A program made the translations under genes and the position numbers. The notes under the pieces are model-generated. The model did no database searches. It saw only the letters and a program-made list of their open reading frames with translations, and was not told where the DNA came from. Below, in pieces: positions 49,136-60,865 of a stretch of DNA of 64,000 nucleotides; positions within the stretch are counted from its first letter, which is position 1; each line of letters opens with the position of its first letter. This DNA is from Paralvinella palmiformis. Taxonomy: Eukaryota > Annelida > Polychaeta > Terebellida > Alvinellidae. The stretch is taken from positions 177,501 through 241,500 of the forward strand of contig JAODUP010000456.1 of NCBI GenBank assembly GCA_025642065.1. The letters are read 5' to 3'.

Positions 49136-49166
49136 ACTGATGATGATGATGATGATGATGATGATG
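49136..49166. repeat. (GAT)n microsatellite
   Basis: About ten GAT triplets. Confidence 0.9.
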
Positions 49167-49303
49167 GGGATGGGGATGATATTATAATAAAATATTAAGT
49201 TTTAATAAAAGGTATTTTGACTTTGATTTTTTGTTTATCGAACATCCGACGCGTACTAATAGATAATGAACTACATACAAACAGGTCTACACACATGGCT
49301 ATT

Positions 49304-49358
49304 ACACGCACGCACGCACGCACGCACACTCACACTCGCACGCACACACACACACAAA
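49304..49358. repeat. (CACG)n/(CA)n microsatellite
   Basis: CACG tetranucleotides give way to CA dinucleotides. Confidence 0.9.
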
Positions 49359-49449
49359 ATGATATAGACAGTATTATACTCACATACCATAATAACGGTC
49401 ACAAGTACACATAACGATATACCAACACAGCCTATAACGTACATAATTA

Positions 49450-49695
49450 CATACAGATCCAATTAAACACATATACATACACAACCAACTAAACACATAT
49501 ACATACACATCCAATTAAACACATATACATACACATCAAATTCAAGAATATACATACATATCCAATTAAGCACATATACATATCGATCTAATTAAATACA
49601 TATACGTACCGATCCAATTAAACATATATACATACACATCCATTTAAACACATATACATACACATCCATTTAAACACATATACATACACACTCAA
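49450..49695 (+). repeat. Minisatellite, about 26-bp unit
   Basis: About nine units of acatatacatacacatccaa plus ttaaac, with point variation. Confidence 0.9.
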
Positions 49696-49869
49696 TCACT
49701 CAATCGTAAAGAAGCAGAAACATATTTCTGAAGCTTAAAATAACTGACTTTTTGTACCAAGTGACCCCCCCCCCGCCACCCCCAGCCATCGACAGTTGCT
49801 AGATTTCTGTACAATATAAACAACTGGCGATTTTACAAAAAGAAAATAGTATTATCATAATTAATAAAG

Positions 49870-50023
49870 CGACATCACAGAAGCTACTGTTTCCTGACAG
49901 GATCCTGAATTGGTCGACAGTTCCAGAATCTTCTGATATCCACCAGTCAGGATCAACCGATGATAAAGCTGTGTTCATTTTGTTTACTACATACCGTGGT
50001 CTGGACACTTTGTTTAAAACTTG
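49870..50023 (-). other. Coding-like extension after the stop of the orphan gene
   Basis: In the same frame as the upstream exon, immediately after a TAA at 50026-50024, the translation stays open for over 70 codons (VLNKVSRPRYVVNKMNTALS and onward, DPDWWISEDSGTVDQF). Base composition is less AT-rich than the flanks until about 49870. It could be 3' UTR open by chance, a readthrough extension, or true coding sequence cut by a mutation or sequencing error. A donor-like GTATGT lies within it at about 49994. Confidence 0.35.
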
Positions 50024-51704
50024 TTATTGGATCCTTGGGCCGGCAGTCGCTTCCAGAGGTGGAAGTTTGAGAATGGTCCTCCGACTGTTTGTCCTTTGAG
50101 GGGAGTCCATTTTTGTTTGATGCAGTTCGCTGAAGTGCGTCGTAATGTCTCTAACTAAGACCTCTCTAGCCGTTGACTCGTTTTTATTGTTGTATTCTTG
50201 TGGGAGTCGACCTCCATGCTCCACGGTATAACGTTGTTCCATGGTCAGCGACTCCTTGCTGCCTCTCACTTGAGGATTTAATGAGGAGATTATCATAAAA
50301 CTATTGGTATTTAACTCTTTGTTGCCGTTCCTTGGCGGGTTCCTAGCAGCGTTTAGTTCCTTACCGACGTTAATCGACTGGTTCCTAGCTGTATTCGGCA
50401 TGGCCGGGTTCTGAGAAGTCTTCGACTTGGTGGCGTAGGAAGGCGGCGATGTGATGTTGGCCAACAATCCACCAGACTGTCTGTTGTTTTCTGGTAGGAA
50501 AGAGTTCCTCTTGTTTTCCGGTTCCCACGAAATTCGTCGTACCCTTGAGACGGTAGCTGGAGCCGAGGCTCGCATTGGACGATTCTTGTTACAGCTCTCA
50601 TCGTTCACTACATCATCATTCTTATCTATTTGTACTTGATTCTTGAAAACATTGCCCTTAGATGACTGTATCCCGGTGGCTGTCCGTGGTCGAGAGGTTC
50701 TTCTCGTTAAGATTCGGTTGTCCAAACCGACCAGAAGTTGGCCTTGAACTTGTCCCTGACTCGACCCTTGACCTCGCTGCTGTCTGATGGAGCTATTCTG
50801 CGAGATCTTTTGTCTGACGGCGAATCTGTTCTTTGACTCTGATCCACTATTATGGGGATGTTTAGTCGTGCCGAGATTGATCTGCTCTGACGTCACGTCT
50901 ACTGCTGTGACGACACGAGCTGCCGTCGCCACGGCGCTTTTCCATTGGTCGCCGTCGGGTTCGGAGACGTTATAATTGGCTGATCCTTCCGAATCCTGAT
51001 CGAATCCATAATCTCGCTCTCGCTCCAGTTCTGTCCAACCCATGGACGTTTGGGGCCTCGACTTATAAACAGACATCCTCTGTTTAATGGAAAACGTCAT
51101 TATACAAAGTGTTAGTAGGAAAACATCTTTAATGGGGACAGATTTTATAATAAAGAAATTAAATTAGTACAATGGCTGTTTGTAGAAAAACATCTTTAAA
51201 GGAGACTACAAAATATTTTATAATTTATACTCTTAACTTATTGGTTGGTTTTATACGAGTATCGTTAATTATTGCAAAGGTATTGAAAAAACCCAGAACG
51301 TTATTAAAATATATATAAGTGTCACGCTGTATGACAAATTCTACAGGAAAGATCCAACATCCGGGAATTTTATTCTAATTACAGCCGGGATACATGACAC
51401 TGAGGAGTTGACCATTTATTTGAAACCTCTCAATATTGAACTGTTGTCATAGTTCTAAAATCATTACATTATGTATATGTAGAGGATAGTTCGAAATAAT
51501 CTCACGTGTCAACTGATTGTTAACTGATAAGATAATACAAGAATAATGAGAGATATAATAGATTACTTCTTGTTACGACAATTAAATGATAAGTTGATTG
51601 TTGATGATAAGTTGATTGTTGATAATTGTCTTTAAAGGTAATAGTCATTAATATCAAATGTCCATTACCCTGTATTTAAGCGTTTGACAACAAACAATAA
51701 CAGA

Positions 51705-51763
<59 letters not shown>

Positions 51764-52072
51764 AGCAATTTGTATATGTCATAACTGTATCAATAATAAG
51801 TTAGGTATATGTCAATAGAACAAATAAATTATTAATAATAACTATATCTATATATCCTCAATGACTTCTAGTCTAAAGGGAACCGAATCTAATGATCATG
51901 TGATATCAATATTTAAAACGAATAAAATTTAAATTAAAATGATAGAAATAAAGACAATAAGATAAAAGGAAGATAAACTATTAAGTCATCATTTTCTCCT
52001 CAACCCTAGAGAGGATTGAAGAATATGCAGAAAATAATCTGGAAACAATCAGAACCTTGCACAATAGAGAGA

Positions 52073-52103
<31 letters not shown>

Positions 52104-52458
52104 GTGAGTGAGTGAGTTGAGTGAGTGAGTGAGTGAGTGAGTGAGTGAGTGAGTGAGTGAGTGAGTGAGTGAGTGAGTGAGTGAGTGAGTGGTTTATTTA
52201 GCTTCGGTGTTTGTCACACCTGGGAAATAAGATTAAGCATTTCCTATTGAAACATCCCACAAACACAGGCATAAGTTGGATTCAAATCCACAACCTGCAG
52301 ATTTACAACGCAGAGTTCTAGTAACTGTGCTATCTGTACTATGTAGGAAAATACTAACAGATAAAAAAGATTCCGCGATTACAAATAAACATAATTACAT
52401 TGTGTGGGCGGGGTTTGACGCATAAGACTTATAATTTCACTGCCACATTTAACAATGT

Positions 52459-52502
<44 letters not shown>

Positions 52503-52816
52503 GGGGGGGGGTAGATTATCCGCCTTTCTCCGCAGCCAATGACGGCCACAATTAAATTTGTAACTTTTGGATTTAATTAACTGAATTAAATACAGTTACC
52601 ATTAATACTATTTACCTGAGTGAAGTTGCTCTCAGTGTCACTATCATCTTCATCTTCCTTCTCGTTATCCCCGTGTATAGAGAACTCATTAAATCGTTTG
52701 TTCAATTCTTCCTGATCTTTGAGAAATCTATCAATCTGTTCTTGTTTCGAGCGTTCGAACTCGGCAGCCAAAAGCTTTAGTACGGTGTGTGTATCCACTT
52801 TACTCATCTTGTTCAT
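50024..52816 (-). CDS. Uncharacterised disordered protein, two coding exons
   Basis: Exon 1 covers 52816-52616 (67 codons; a second ATG at 52807, MSKVDTH, may be the real start). Exon 2 covers 51079-50024 (351 codons plus TAA). The exon 1 donor is ACTCAG/GTAAAT. The exon 2 acceptor is CATTAAACAG/AGG. Both leave phase 0, so the join reads NFTQ-RMSVYKSRP. Residues about 10-45 (VLKLLAAEFERSKQEQIDRF onward) predict a helix or coiled coil, followed by an acidic patch EKEDEDDSDTES. The rest is rich in Asn, Ser, Arg and Gln with no domain I recognise (GQGSSQGQVQGQ near residue 180, RPMRASAPATVSRVRR). Length about 418 residues. Codon use and composition are less AT-rich than the surroundings, which supports real coding. 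I do not know its function. Confidence 0.75.
51709..51761. repeat. (TA)n microsatellite (intron of the orphan gene)
   Basis: About 26 TA dinucleotides in the single coding intron. Confidence 0.95.
52075..52191. repeat. (GATT)n(GAGT)n microsatellite (intron)
   Basis: About six gatt units run into about 22 gagt units with one interruption. Confidence 0.95.
52230..52345 (-). mobile_element. tRNA-derived SINE-like fragment (intron)
   Basis: The minus strand has an A box-like tagcacagttactagaact and a B box ggatttgaatcc about 35 bp on. The body ends at gtgtttgtgggatgtttcaa. It is related in layout, but not clearly in body, to family A. Confidence 0.5.
52461..52500. repeat. (TG)n microsatellite (intron)
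   Basis: About 19 TG units followed by a G-run. Confidence 0.95.
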
Positions 52817-52925
52817 GACCTACGCATGATGTCAGCAAACGCGTAAACCCCGGATTGGTGACGTCATCAAATTACGCCGTTTTCCAACAACACAAGCCGT
52901 GACGTGTCAGTGTGTCGTCTTCGAG
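52817..52925 (-). promoter_or_regulatory. Promoter of the orphan gene: CCAAT box beside a palindromic CRE
   Basis: Reading toward the gene (minus strand), TGACGTCA (52866-52859) is followed at once by CCAAT (52858-52854), about 40 bp from the first ATG. The patch is enriched in CpG compared with the flanks and has a second CRE half site (GACGTG at about 52901). Adjacency to the start supports promoter function; the transcription start is not defined. Confidence 0.6.
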
Positions 52926-53133
52926 ACTATGACGATCTGTTGAAATATTTACAAGAACAACAATCCACGATGAAGTTAACTCGAAACATTATCATAAATA
53001 ACATCACGTATTATTGGTCTCAAACAGAGATCTACTAACGTGTAATATTTTTGTTTCCTATTTTCGCCCATACTCCGTCTCGACACATACTAGTAATGAT
53101 CTAGTTGCTTTTCAATCAAACTTCTACCTGACG

Positions 53134-53135
<2 letters not shown>

Positions 53136-53162
<27 letters not shown>
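53136..53162. repeat. (TA)n microsatellite
   Basis: About 14 TA units. Short (GT)n, (CA)n and (CT)n runs follow at 53483-53505 and 53568-53611. Confidence 0.9.
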
Positions 53163-53164
<2 letters not shown>

Positions 53165-53910
53165 AATATATTATTTGTATGTTAAATAATCTCCAATAAA
53201 TCGTTCAGATTATCGACTATAAGGAATCATGGCTATAGCTTGCTAATCTGTATATACATTACCATAATAATAATAACAATATAAACCGTTGTTGTCCTGT
53301 TTACCAGTTAGTAGCTATAACTATTCTCGTATTGTGTCTCTCTCTCTAACTGTGACCTAACTGTGACCTAACTATGCCAGAAAAGCTGATCTGGGATATA
53401 CTGGACAACTCGTATCAGGCAAGGTTTTATTTCTTGTAGTCAATATGTAGTTACGAGGGTGTTAAATAAGTGTGCGTGCGTGTTTGTGTGTGTGTGTGTG
53501 GGCGCGCGTCCGTGCGTGTGTTGCTTTCATACTTAGGTACATATATGCCTACACATATAAGAGACATCACACACACACACATGCTCTCTCTCTCTCTCTC
53601 TCTCTCTCTGAAGATATTATAATAAGATTAACTAAACGGTCTACTCGACTTGTTATAAGGCGATTATTTGTTGTCAACACAACAAAATATTTCATTTTAG
53701 TATTACGTTAATGTTATTGGAATATAATTCATATATGAATATATGAATATATCCCTTTTACGACAACACTTCTAGTAAACTGGTAAAGTTTGATATGGTC
53801 TGTTTCGGTCGCCATAATCAATTTCTAAGAATGTCAAAATACGATAATATGTCCACATTTATTCTCCCCAAAGTAAAAACCTATTTTATCGAGTGATTTT
53901 ACAACATTTA

Positions 53911-54272
53911 TATACTCCGGTGGCCTAGTGGTTAAGCACCCGGCAAATTGGTGCCAATGGTCGCAGGTTCGAACCCCGTAAGAGGTCGAAACTTTTCCAG
54001 GGATTAATTTCTCGGCTCACTACATCGTGGGTGGCTGACCACGTTAAATGGCGCTGCCGTCTCCACTGAATTATTTAAAATAAAGGGGGACGTTAAAAAC
54101 CCCCTGAGGACATAAAACACTCTGGCAGTGACCACCCTCAGGGTATTTCGGCTCCATCTTTCCGTTCTGCTCCCATGTGAGTGGTGGGGGGAGGAGATTT
54201 CTCAACCACTTCAACATAGAGGCTGTGCTGATTAAGCGACAGCCCGGGGATTCTCCCGAACAACAAAACCAA
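53911..54272 (+). mobile_element. SINE family B, full-length copy
   Basis: Head ctccggtggcctagtggtta with A box, B box ggttcgaaccccgtaa, body with ctcggctcactacatcgtgg, gggggacgttaaaaaccccc and ctctggcagtgaccaccctc, and tail ggggattctcccgaacaaca followed by aaaacc. It is about 360 bp long and serves as the reference for the shorter copies at 4.1, 21.2 and 42.5 kb. Confidence 0.9.

Positions 54273-54274
<2 letters not shown>

Positions 54275-54302
<28 letters not shown>
54275..54302. repeat. (CA)n at the SINE tail
   Basis: About 14 CA units directly after the family B tail. Confidence 0.95.
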
Positions 54303-54305
<3 letters not shown>

Positions 54306-54467
54306 AAGTTCGCCTAATATCGCCCACATGGCCCATCAACATCTAGTCTTGCGTGACCACGTGTCCTCGTCTTACCTTTTCTCCAACTGTTAGCAAAATA
54401 TTAATCATAAACATAAACCTACCATAGATCTACATGATTGATGATGGGTCAACAATTGTTATTCCTG

Positions 54468-54471
<4 letters not shown>

Positions 54472-54511
<40 letters not shown>
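54472..54511. repeat. (TA)n microsatellite
   Basis: About 20 TA units. Confidence 0.95.
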
Positions 54512-54512
<1 letters not shown>

Positions 54513-54889
54513 ATAACTCTATGTCCTGCTATTGATATTGTGCTCCTTAATACGGTCACTCCAATACTATAATGACTACTCCATAGCAACCAGGAATTTG
54601 TTACTAAGAACTGATGGGACAGCTTCATCTCTAATTAGACCATCTCTATATTACGAGCACTTTATCTTAGTTCAGAATTCCAAATTGAAGTTTAAAATCT
54701 AAAACTTTCTATAACTAGTATTAGTTATACACCAAATAACGATGTACGTATATGTACGTCCAACTATAAAGTAAGTTGTTAATATTACATATAAAATGGA
54801 CTTGGTGTTACTTACACAAATTATTGTATTGTTTCTAGTCCACCAGAAAATGATAATAATTATTATTCTTACTATTGGACGATAATCGT

Positions 54890-55650
54890 GGAAGCTGTCA
54901 AACAATCGTGACAACGTCAATCATCCATCGAGATTGACGCAAGATGTTTTATGACGTCATTGTATCAGATCCTCGCTTCCGCTTTCAGTTAGTTAATGGT
55001 TTCCGTTCTTCTAAAACGATGGTACTAAAATGTCCAGTATTCTACGTCATATAAAGTGCAACAGACCACGTGATAGCATCCGAGCCAATCCTAGCCATGC
55101 TCGTCGGAAGTGAATGTTGTACGTTCAGCTTTAACAGGCGTTGGTTACCCATATTGTGATAACATGTACGATTAGCTTTAACTGTGGTCCCCGATAGAGG
55201 TTATCGCAGGACGGGTCTTACAATGGACGCCCATCAGTGATTAAAACTCGATATCCGGTTGATTTTATCTCCGATAATGGCTGACCTTCGGTAAAAAACG
55301 TATCCTCGTATCTCGAACAAACAGCTCGGAGCCGCTGTACCGACGGTGCCTCCAAAAAAAGCCCAAATCCAGGCTAACTGAGCCCTGTTATCGATGGTGT
55401 TGTTTACCTTAGGACCACAGTAGGTTGAGCAGTTAGTGCGCTCCTAATTCAGCCATCACAACATCCCCATGACAACGACGTAAACATTACGTAGTATTTC
55501 GTCAACATCTTCAGGAATGTCGGGATTCCGATTTGGTACCAGAGTGTGCAGGAGTGGGTGTTAGTTGTCAGGTGTAGAAAACATTCCGACAAAGGTTTCT
55601 GGATCCGGTATGGACTGGTCCCGGCAGCGCAGCTGTCACAATGTGGTTCC
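54890..55650. promoter_or_regulatory. CpG-rich promoter-like patch without an attached gene
   Basis: Contains ATGACGTCAT (54951-54960, palindromic CRE), TACGTCAT (55043-55050) next to ATATAAAG, CACGTG (55067-55072), GCCAAT (55084-55089) and CGGAAGTG (55105-55112, ETS-like). It is less AT-rich and has more CpG than its neighbours for about 700 bp, but no coding frame. It may be the promoter and untranslated first exon of a gene outside the window, or distal regulation of the orphan gene 2 kb away. Confidence 0.4.
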
Positions 55651-57160
55651 GGTGCTCTATGTGGATGATGTGCTATAATGATGGAGCTATAACCAGTTGA
55701 TGAGCTATTGATTGACAGATAATATGATCATTTTGATCCGCTTCCTATCTCTGATCAGTGACAGTAAATGATCACTCTTAGCGAACATACAGATACAGGA
55801 TAATCTATCTCTATGACTACCCGCCTTAATGGATCACCTTTCTAAAAGACCACGTAGACAAGACGAACAGTAAACCTGTCTTAAAGGAACATCTGTGTTT
55901 AAAAAGCACGTCAACAAATACTAATACCAGCCATCCCTATAGATTTTATTGTATGTATAGAACTAAATACATTTGTATTATTTTAATTTGTACATCATTT
56001 GCACCTACCTTAAGTGATCACTTGATAAAAAGTATTCCCTGGTGAGTAGCGCTAATGAGAGATCTAATATCCAGGTATTTCCCGTTGCTGCTGCTGCTGT
56101 TGCGGTGTCCCTTTAAATGCTTATTCCAAGGCTGCGTTCAGTACAGCCGACAATCTCTACCCGTGTGCGTATAGGTGTGTGTGTGTGTATGTGTGTGCGT
56201 GTGTGTGCGTGTGCGTGCCTCTCTGTATTGATCTGTTGGTCTGTGGTTACGCTGGCTGACTTAAGGCTGAACGATCAGATTTATTCAATGTTTATACGTC
56301 ACAGTAGAGTGATTATAGTCCTTCTGTTTGTCAGTACAGGGATGGCTCTTAACTATATATATATATATATATATATAGTTGTGTTAATGTGTATTCATGC
56401 GGATCAGTTAATGTGATTGGGTTAATGTTGTTGTGTTAATATGGTTGTATTTTTGTGATTTTGTTGTATTATTGTGAACTTTTTTATCTGTTCGTTTAAA
56501 TAAACTAATAATACATAGACCATAGATAGAGATGAACAAATGCATCTCATTATAGATAATGACAAATTAATCTTAGTAAGAAAAGTCGGTATTTAAGACT
56601 TAATCCTCTGATAAATTGGTAAGTCGATTTTGGTCGAACGTTCATAGCCCTAAAATATGGCCATACCTTCTGGATCTTTACGTTCCGTGATTGTGGTATA
56701 TGTGTTTTATGTGGTATGTTGTAGTTTGTCTTAAGCCAAGAGCAATCCTTTAAGGCTGACCTTGTTATAATAGTCACTGCATTATTGGTTCTATAGATAA
56801 TAAACAATGCGTTATCGATAACAAGGTCAAGTGATCTCTAGCAGAAAACTTACTAAATTAAATATGTTCTTAATGATTTAATGATTTTCTTGGTATTCTA
56901 TCTATATAATAACATGATGTTTACGTGTATCTATTAAATAACAAATTTATCGTCGTCATGTCTACTATCCGTTGGCTAAAGTGGAACAAGATCAGGGGGC
57001 GCCACCGTCACAAATAATCTTAGCTAATCAAGTGATTAAACGTATGACGCTATATGTCAAGGATCCCAAGTGTCATGGCATCCTCCCCATAAATGCCAAT
57101 TAAAGAATTAATTTCTCAGCAGATAATTTTAAATCGTTGTGTGTCCTGTCTACATTAAAA
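55651..57160. other. Intergenic DNA, no gene seen
   Basis: Short (TG)n at about 56175-56215 and (TA)n at about 56357-56378. The open frames have no recognisable motif. Confidence 0.45.
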
Positions 57161-57161
57161 T

Positions 57162-57300
57162 GGGGCGCTTCCATCGCCTAATCGGTAGTGCGGTCCGCCA
57201 CATGTATTTAGTACCAGGGTTCAAATCCGAGCTGGTTATGTTTAAAGATTATTTCATCTTTCATTTAGCCGCATTGGACTAAATGCTCGGTTCGTTTCCA
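57162..57300 (+). mobile_element. SINE family A, 3' truncated
   Basis: Head GGGGCGCTTCCATCGCCTAA, A box taatcggtag, B box gggttcaaatccg, and body gattatttcatctttcattt. The CCCATTTAGCC end is eroded. Confidence 0.75.
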
Positions 57301-57780
57301 CTTTAAAGTAAGATATTCAAAATCCCTAACATCTGATATTATGCTATGGAATTCTGTGTTATATTGAGTAAATACCCTCAGCCCCCCCCCCCCCCCATAT
57401 TGTAAAGGCTAAGATAAACAGTTTCTGGATTGTATAGACCTTAAGAAAACAATATCCGTGAACTTATAGATAGTTTTTTTTTTATTCCGAATGGAGGCTA
57501 TATGCTTCTATATCTGTTAACATTAATCTTATAAGTTTATTTCTATAAATAAGATGTTTAGTATTCATATTCAGTAAATATTTGTCGAAGTAAATGTAAA
57601 GGAGAGAACAACTCATCAATATTGTAACACACATTAGTAGTAGTTTGTTTATTAAGATGATATATATATCATGTTAATATTGACATGTCCATTGTCGGTA
57701 CCAACATCAATAAGGTATTTAGTTCTTTGTGTATATTACCTTAAGGCGGCTTTCTTGTTACCGCAGGAAGATTATATAAA

Positions 57781-57872
57781 CATTATTATTATTATGGTTA
57801 TTATTAATATTTTTATTATTATTATTATCATCATCGTTGTCGTCGTTGTCATCATCATCATCATCATCATCA
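57781..57872. repeat. (ATT)n(ATC)n microsatellite
   Basis: ATT and ATC trinucleotides with a few GTC/GTT interruptions. Confidence 0.9.
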
Positions 57873-57879
57873 TACATTA

Positions 57880-58424
57880 ATCCTTCAGGTGTTCTCGTCT
57901 CCGGGTTATTTACTGCCTATAACTCAGTATTTTGTTATTTAGACCAATCAAACATCTAGCACCTTGATGTTGTTAACTTAACAAACAACTAACATCTATA
58001 GTACAAGGTCAACCTAGTGTAAAGACATTCCAACCCCTAACTCTCATGCTGATTAACTTTAACAAAAGGTCGGCCATATGATACGTTAATATCAATATTT
58101 ATATTAAGGTATACGGAATTAAGAGGAGAATTAATGATCTTTTGGCCGTTTTATCGGATGAAAACAACCCGGATATCAGCAACGGGAGTAGTCAGATCCG
58201 TAACAATTTTTACCTGAACAAAGGTTAATAGCCGTTACGACCAAATTAACATCTGATTAATTACAGATTATTTTAACACAAACATCAAATGATGTGTTTG
58301 TTATGAGGTACATGTTCGTTGTTTATATATTGTATTTGTTTTTCACGTCATCCTTCACTATTCATATTTCTACCTGAGCCTAACTTAACTTAATTTGGTT
58401 GAACTTGGCTATGGCTAAGTCTAA
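57880..58424. other. Intergenic DNA, no gene seen
   Basis: No recognisable feature. Confidence 0.45.
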
Positions 58425-58703
58425 GGCTTAGATTCCATATACGCGGTGTGCGTGATGTGGCATGCGGTCAAATTGTTCGGGAAACACCTACCCTTGACGT
58501 CATAATCTGGATTCCCCCGCCCGGTTTTTATTTTTTGCCGTACAAATCGCTACATGAAGCGATTCAGTATGCCGTATCCGCATCGGTACGCAGTCGCAGG
58601 ACAAATCGCATGCCGTATCCGGACATATGGAATCGAGCACGTCTGTTTACATGCTGTTTCATTTTTGCCGCATCCCGCATATCGCGTATATGGAATCTCA
58701 GCT
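58425..58703. mobile_element. CpG-rich MITE with about 38-bp terminal inverted repeats
   Basis: The left end GATTCCATATACGCGGTGTG and the reverse complement of the right end, GATTCCATATACGCGATATG, belong to an inverted repeat of about 38 bp. The 279-bp interior is rich in CpG and has internal copies of the ATGCCGTATCCG string. The overlapping 100-codon frame has no coding features. Confidence 0.75.
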
Positions 58704-58845
58704 TAAGTTTGTTTGAATTTGAGTTTCTCTCACAGTTTGAGTTTGTCTGACTTAATAGACCGAGCCAGGCCAAATGCGTTGCATCGGTTACTAACTGCTG
58801 TCTCCGGTTAGAAACAGCCATTGGAAACAGCAATGGGGCCCACTA

Positions 58846-59237
58846 ACGGTAAATACTGGAAATCTTTCAGCAAATTCTTTTATATTACACGGAGACTGAG
58901 ACTAGTATTTCAGCTCGAAGTGTGTGCCTTTCCAAAGGATTTAATGCAATATTTTTCAGGATATAACCTAATGACTGAGCGGACCGATCTTTCCAGATGA
59001 ATGACACAGCTAATTGTTATTCATGTTGACTTTTAGGGGACTTATTAGCATGGGTTTCAATGGATTAAATAAATTATTTTAAAATTAAAGCTGAATGTAA
59101 ATTGAGTTTAATGAAGATTTGTTAATATTTAATGTAGATGTAATAGGCAATTTGGAAGTTTTGGAAATATTATTTTTATTTGTACCTGAAATCAAACATA
59201 TATGTAGATTCTATCACCGGTATATTATTAAATAATA
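58846..59237 (+). repeat. Dispersed repeat D, copy 2
   Basis: Matches 15168-15560 over its whole length at high identity by eye, with the same two ends. Confidence 0.85.
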
Positions 59238-59840
59238 CAAAAATACATTAGAGTATTAACACCCTTGAGATTTACATGCAGTAAACATTGCACGAATGGC
59301 TGATTAAAAAATAAAACAATTCACTTTCAATACAAGATATCATGCATAAACACAAAATGTCACAGTAATAGGAATCAGCCATTGAATTATAATCTATGTG
59401 ATCATTGATTTTATCCATTCATATCGTCATGCCAGATGCCAAATGTTCTACAAAAAATAAGTTTGAACTAGACAAGCTAGACCATTAGCCATGCAAATTG
59501 CGCTGAACGTTACTTATAGTTTAGTGGTATATATCTATTGGATGAAGTCTGTGCCATTCCTATTAAATGCAAAATTATGATCTGGATATCACATACCCTT
59601 AATGAACTATAAATAAAATCCAAATATATCTGGTAAATAGCCTATATACAGCTTTCCAGTAAGACATTTATGGGCCACTACACGCGTAAATCGTCATGCA
59701 ACACAGTGATTATTATACGTCTAACCCGAGATCGTAGTGTGAAATGCAGTCGCATGATGGCGCCAGGGGTAAAGGGATCGGTCTATTGTGTATACAGTAT
59801 ATATGCCATAGTTAAATATGGTTAGGTTTCGGGTTTGATT
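59238..59840. other. Intergenic DNA, no gene seen
   Basis: No recognisable coding or repeat feature. Confidence 0.4.
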
Positions 59841-59849
59841 TGTCAATGC

Positions 59850-60328
59850 TATTATACTACTACTATTACTACTATTCTACTACTTCTACTACTACAACAA
59901 TTATTATTACTATTACTACTACTACTACTACTACTATACTACACTACTTTTACTACTACTACTACTACTACAATAATTACTACTACTACTACTACTATAA
60001 TTACTACTACTACTTTTACTACTACTACTACCACTACTACTACTATATATTACTACTACTACAACAACAACAACTACTACTACTACTACCACCACTTCTG
60101 CTATGATTACTACTACTACTACTATTATTATTATTACTACTACTACTACTTCCATCACTGCTGCTATGATTAGTAGTGGCAGTGGCGGTAGTAGTAGTCG
60201 TCTACTACTACTACTACTACTATTACTACTACTACTACTATTATTACTACTACTGCTAATACTACTATAATTACTACTACTACTACTTCTACTACGAGTA
60301 GCAGTAGTAGTAGTTTTACTAATTGTAG
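59850..60328. repeat. (TAC)n trinucleotide array with orientation switches
   Basis: Imperfect TAC/ACT/ATT repeats. Around 60170-60210 gtagtagt is followed by ctactact, and at 60296-60315 gtagcagtagtagtag appears again, so hairpins can form. Open frames on both strands follow from triplet content only. Confidence 0.93.
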
Positions 60329-60480
60329 TAGTACGTTGTTCCTGACACATCCGAGAAGTCATTAATAAATTATGATCAAACTTTCTTAAAATAAAGATCT
60401 CCCACATGGATAGAGAACTTTCTAACAAACAGAAAGTTAAAAGTAAAGATTCAAGGAACCATCTCCGACCCCCCACGATC

Positions 60481-60865
60481 TCACTACTGGCTGTCCTCAG
60501 GGGTCAACAATATCTCCCACCATCTTCAACGGTCTCGTCGCCCAACCCCTGACCCCCACGATCTCACTACTGGCTGTCCTCATCTGTCAACAATATCTCC
60601 CACCATCTTCAACGGTCTCATCGCCCAACTCCTGACCCCTACGATCTCACTACTGGCTGTCCTCAGGTGTCAACAATATCTCCCACCATCTTCAACGGTC
60701 TCGTCGCCCAACTCCTGACCCCCACGATCTCACTACTGGCTGTCCTCAGGTGTCAACAATATCTCCCACCATCTTCAACCTGCGCTACAGATCCACTACG
60801 CTCAGGGGTCAACAATATCTCCCACCATCTTCAACGGTCTCGTCGCCCAACTCCTGACTGTCACT
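60481..60865 (+). repeat. 83-bp tandem repeat made from an RT segment
   Basis: The string caacaatatctcccaccatc recurs at 60505, 60588, 60671 and 60754 (period 83) and again at 60810 (56 bp later). Between them cccacgatctcactactggc and ctgtcctca recur. The last unit runs without a break into reverse-transcriptase coding sequence. Confidence 0.92.

Noticed and set aside
51080..51100. MTFSIKQ as the start of the orphan protein
   Set aside because: The sequence ends in CATTAAACAG, a good splice acceptor in phase with the exon at 52.6-52.8 kb, so these codons are intron.
59835..60476. 112- and 180-codon frames
   Set aside because: They come from a TAC trinucleotide array; residues are almost only Tyr/Thr/Leu or Ser/Val.
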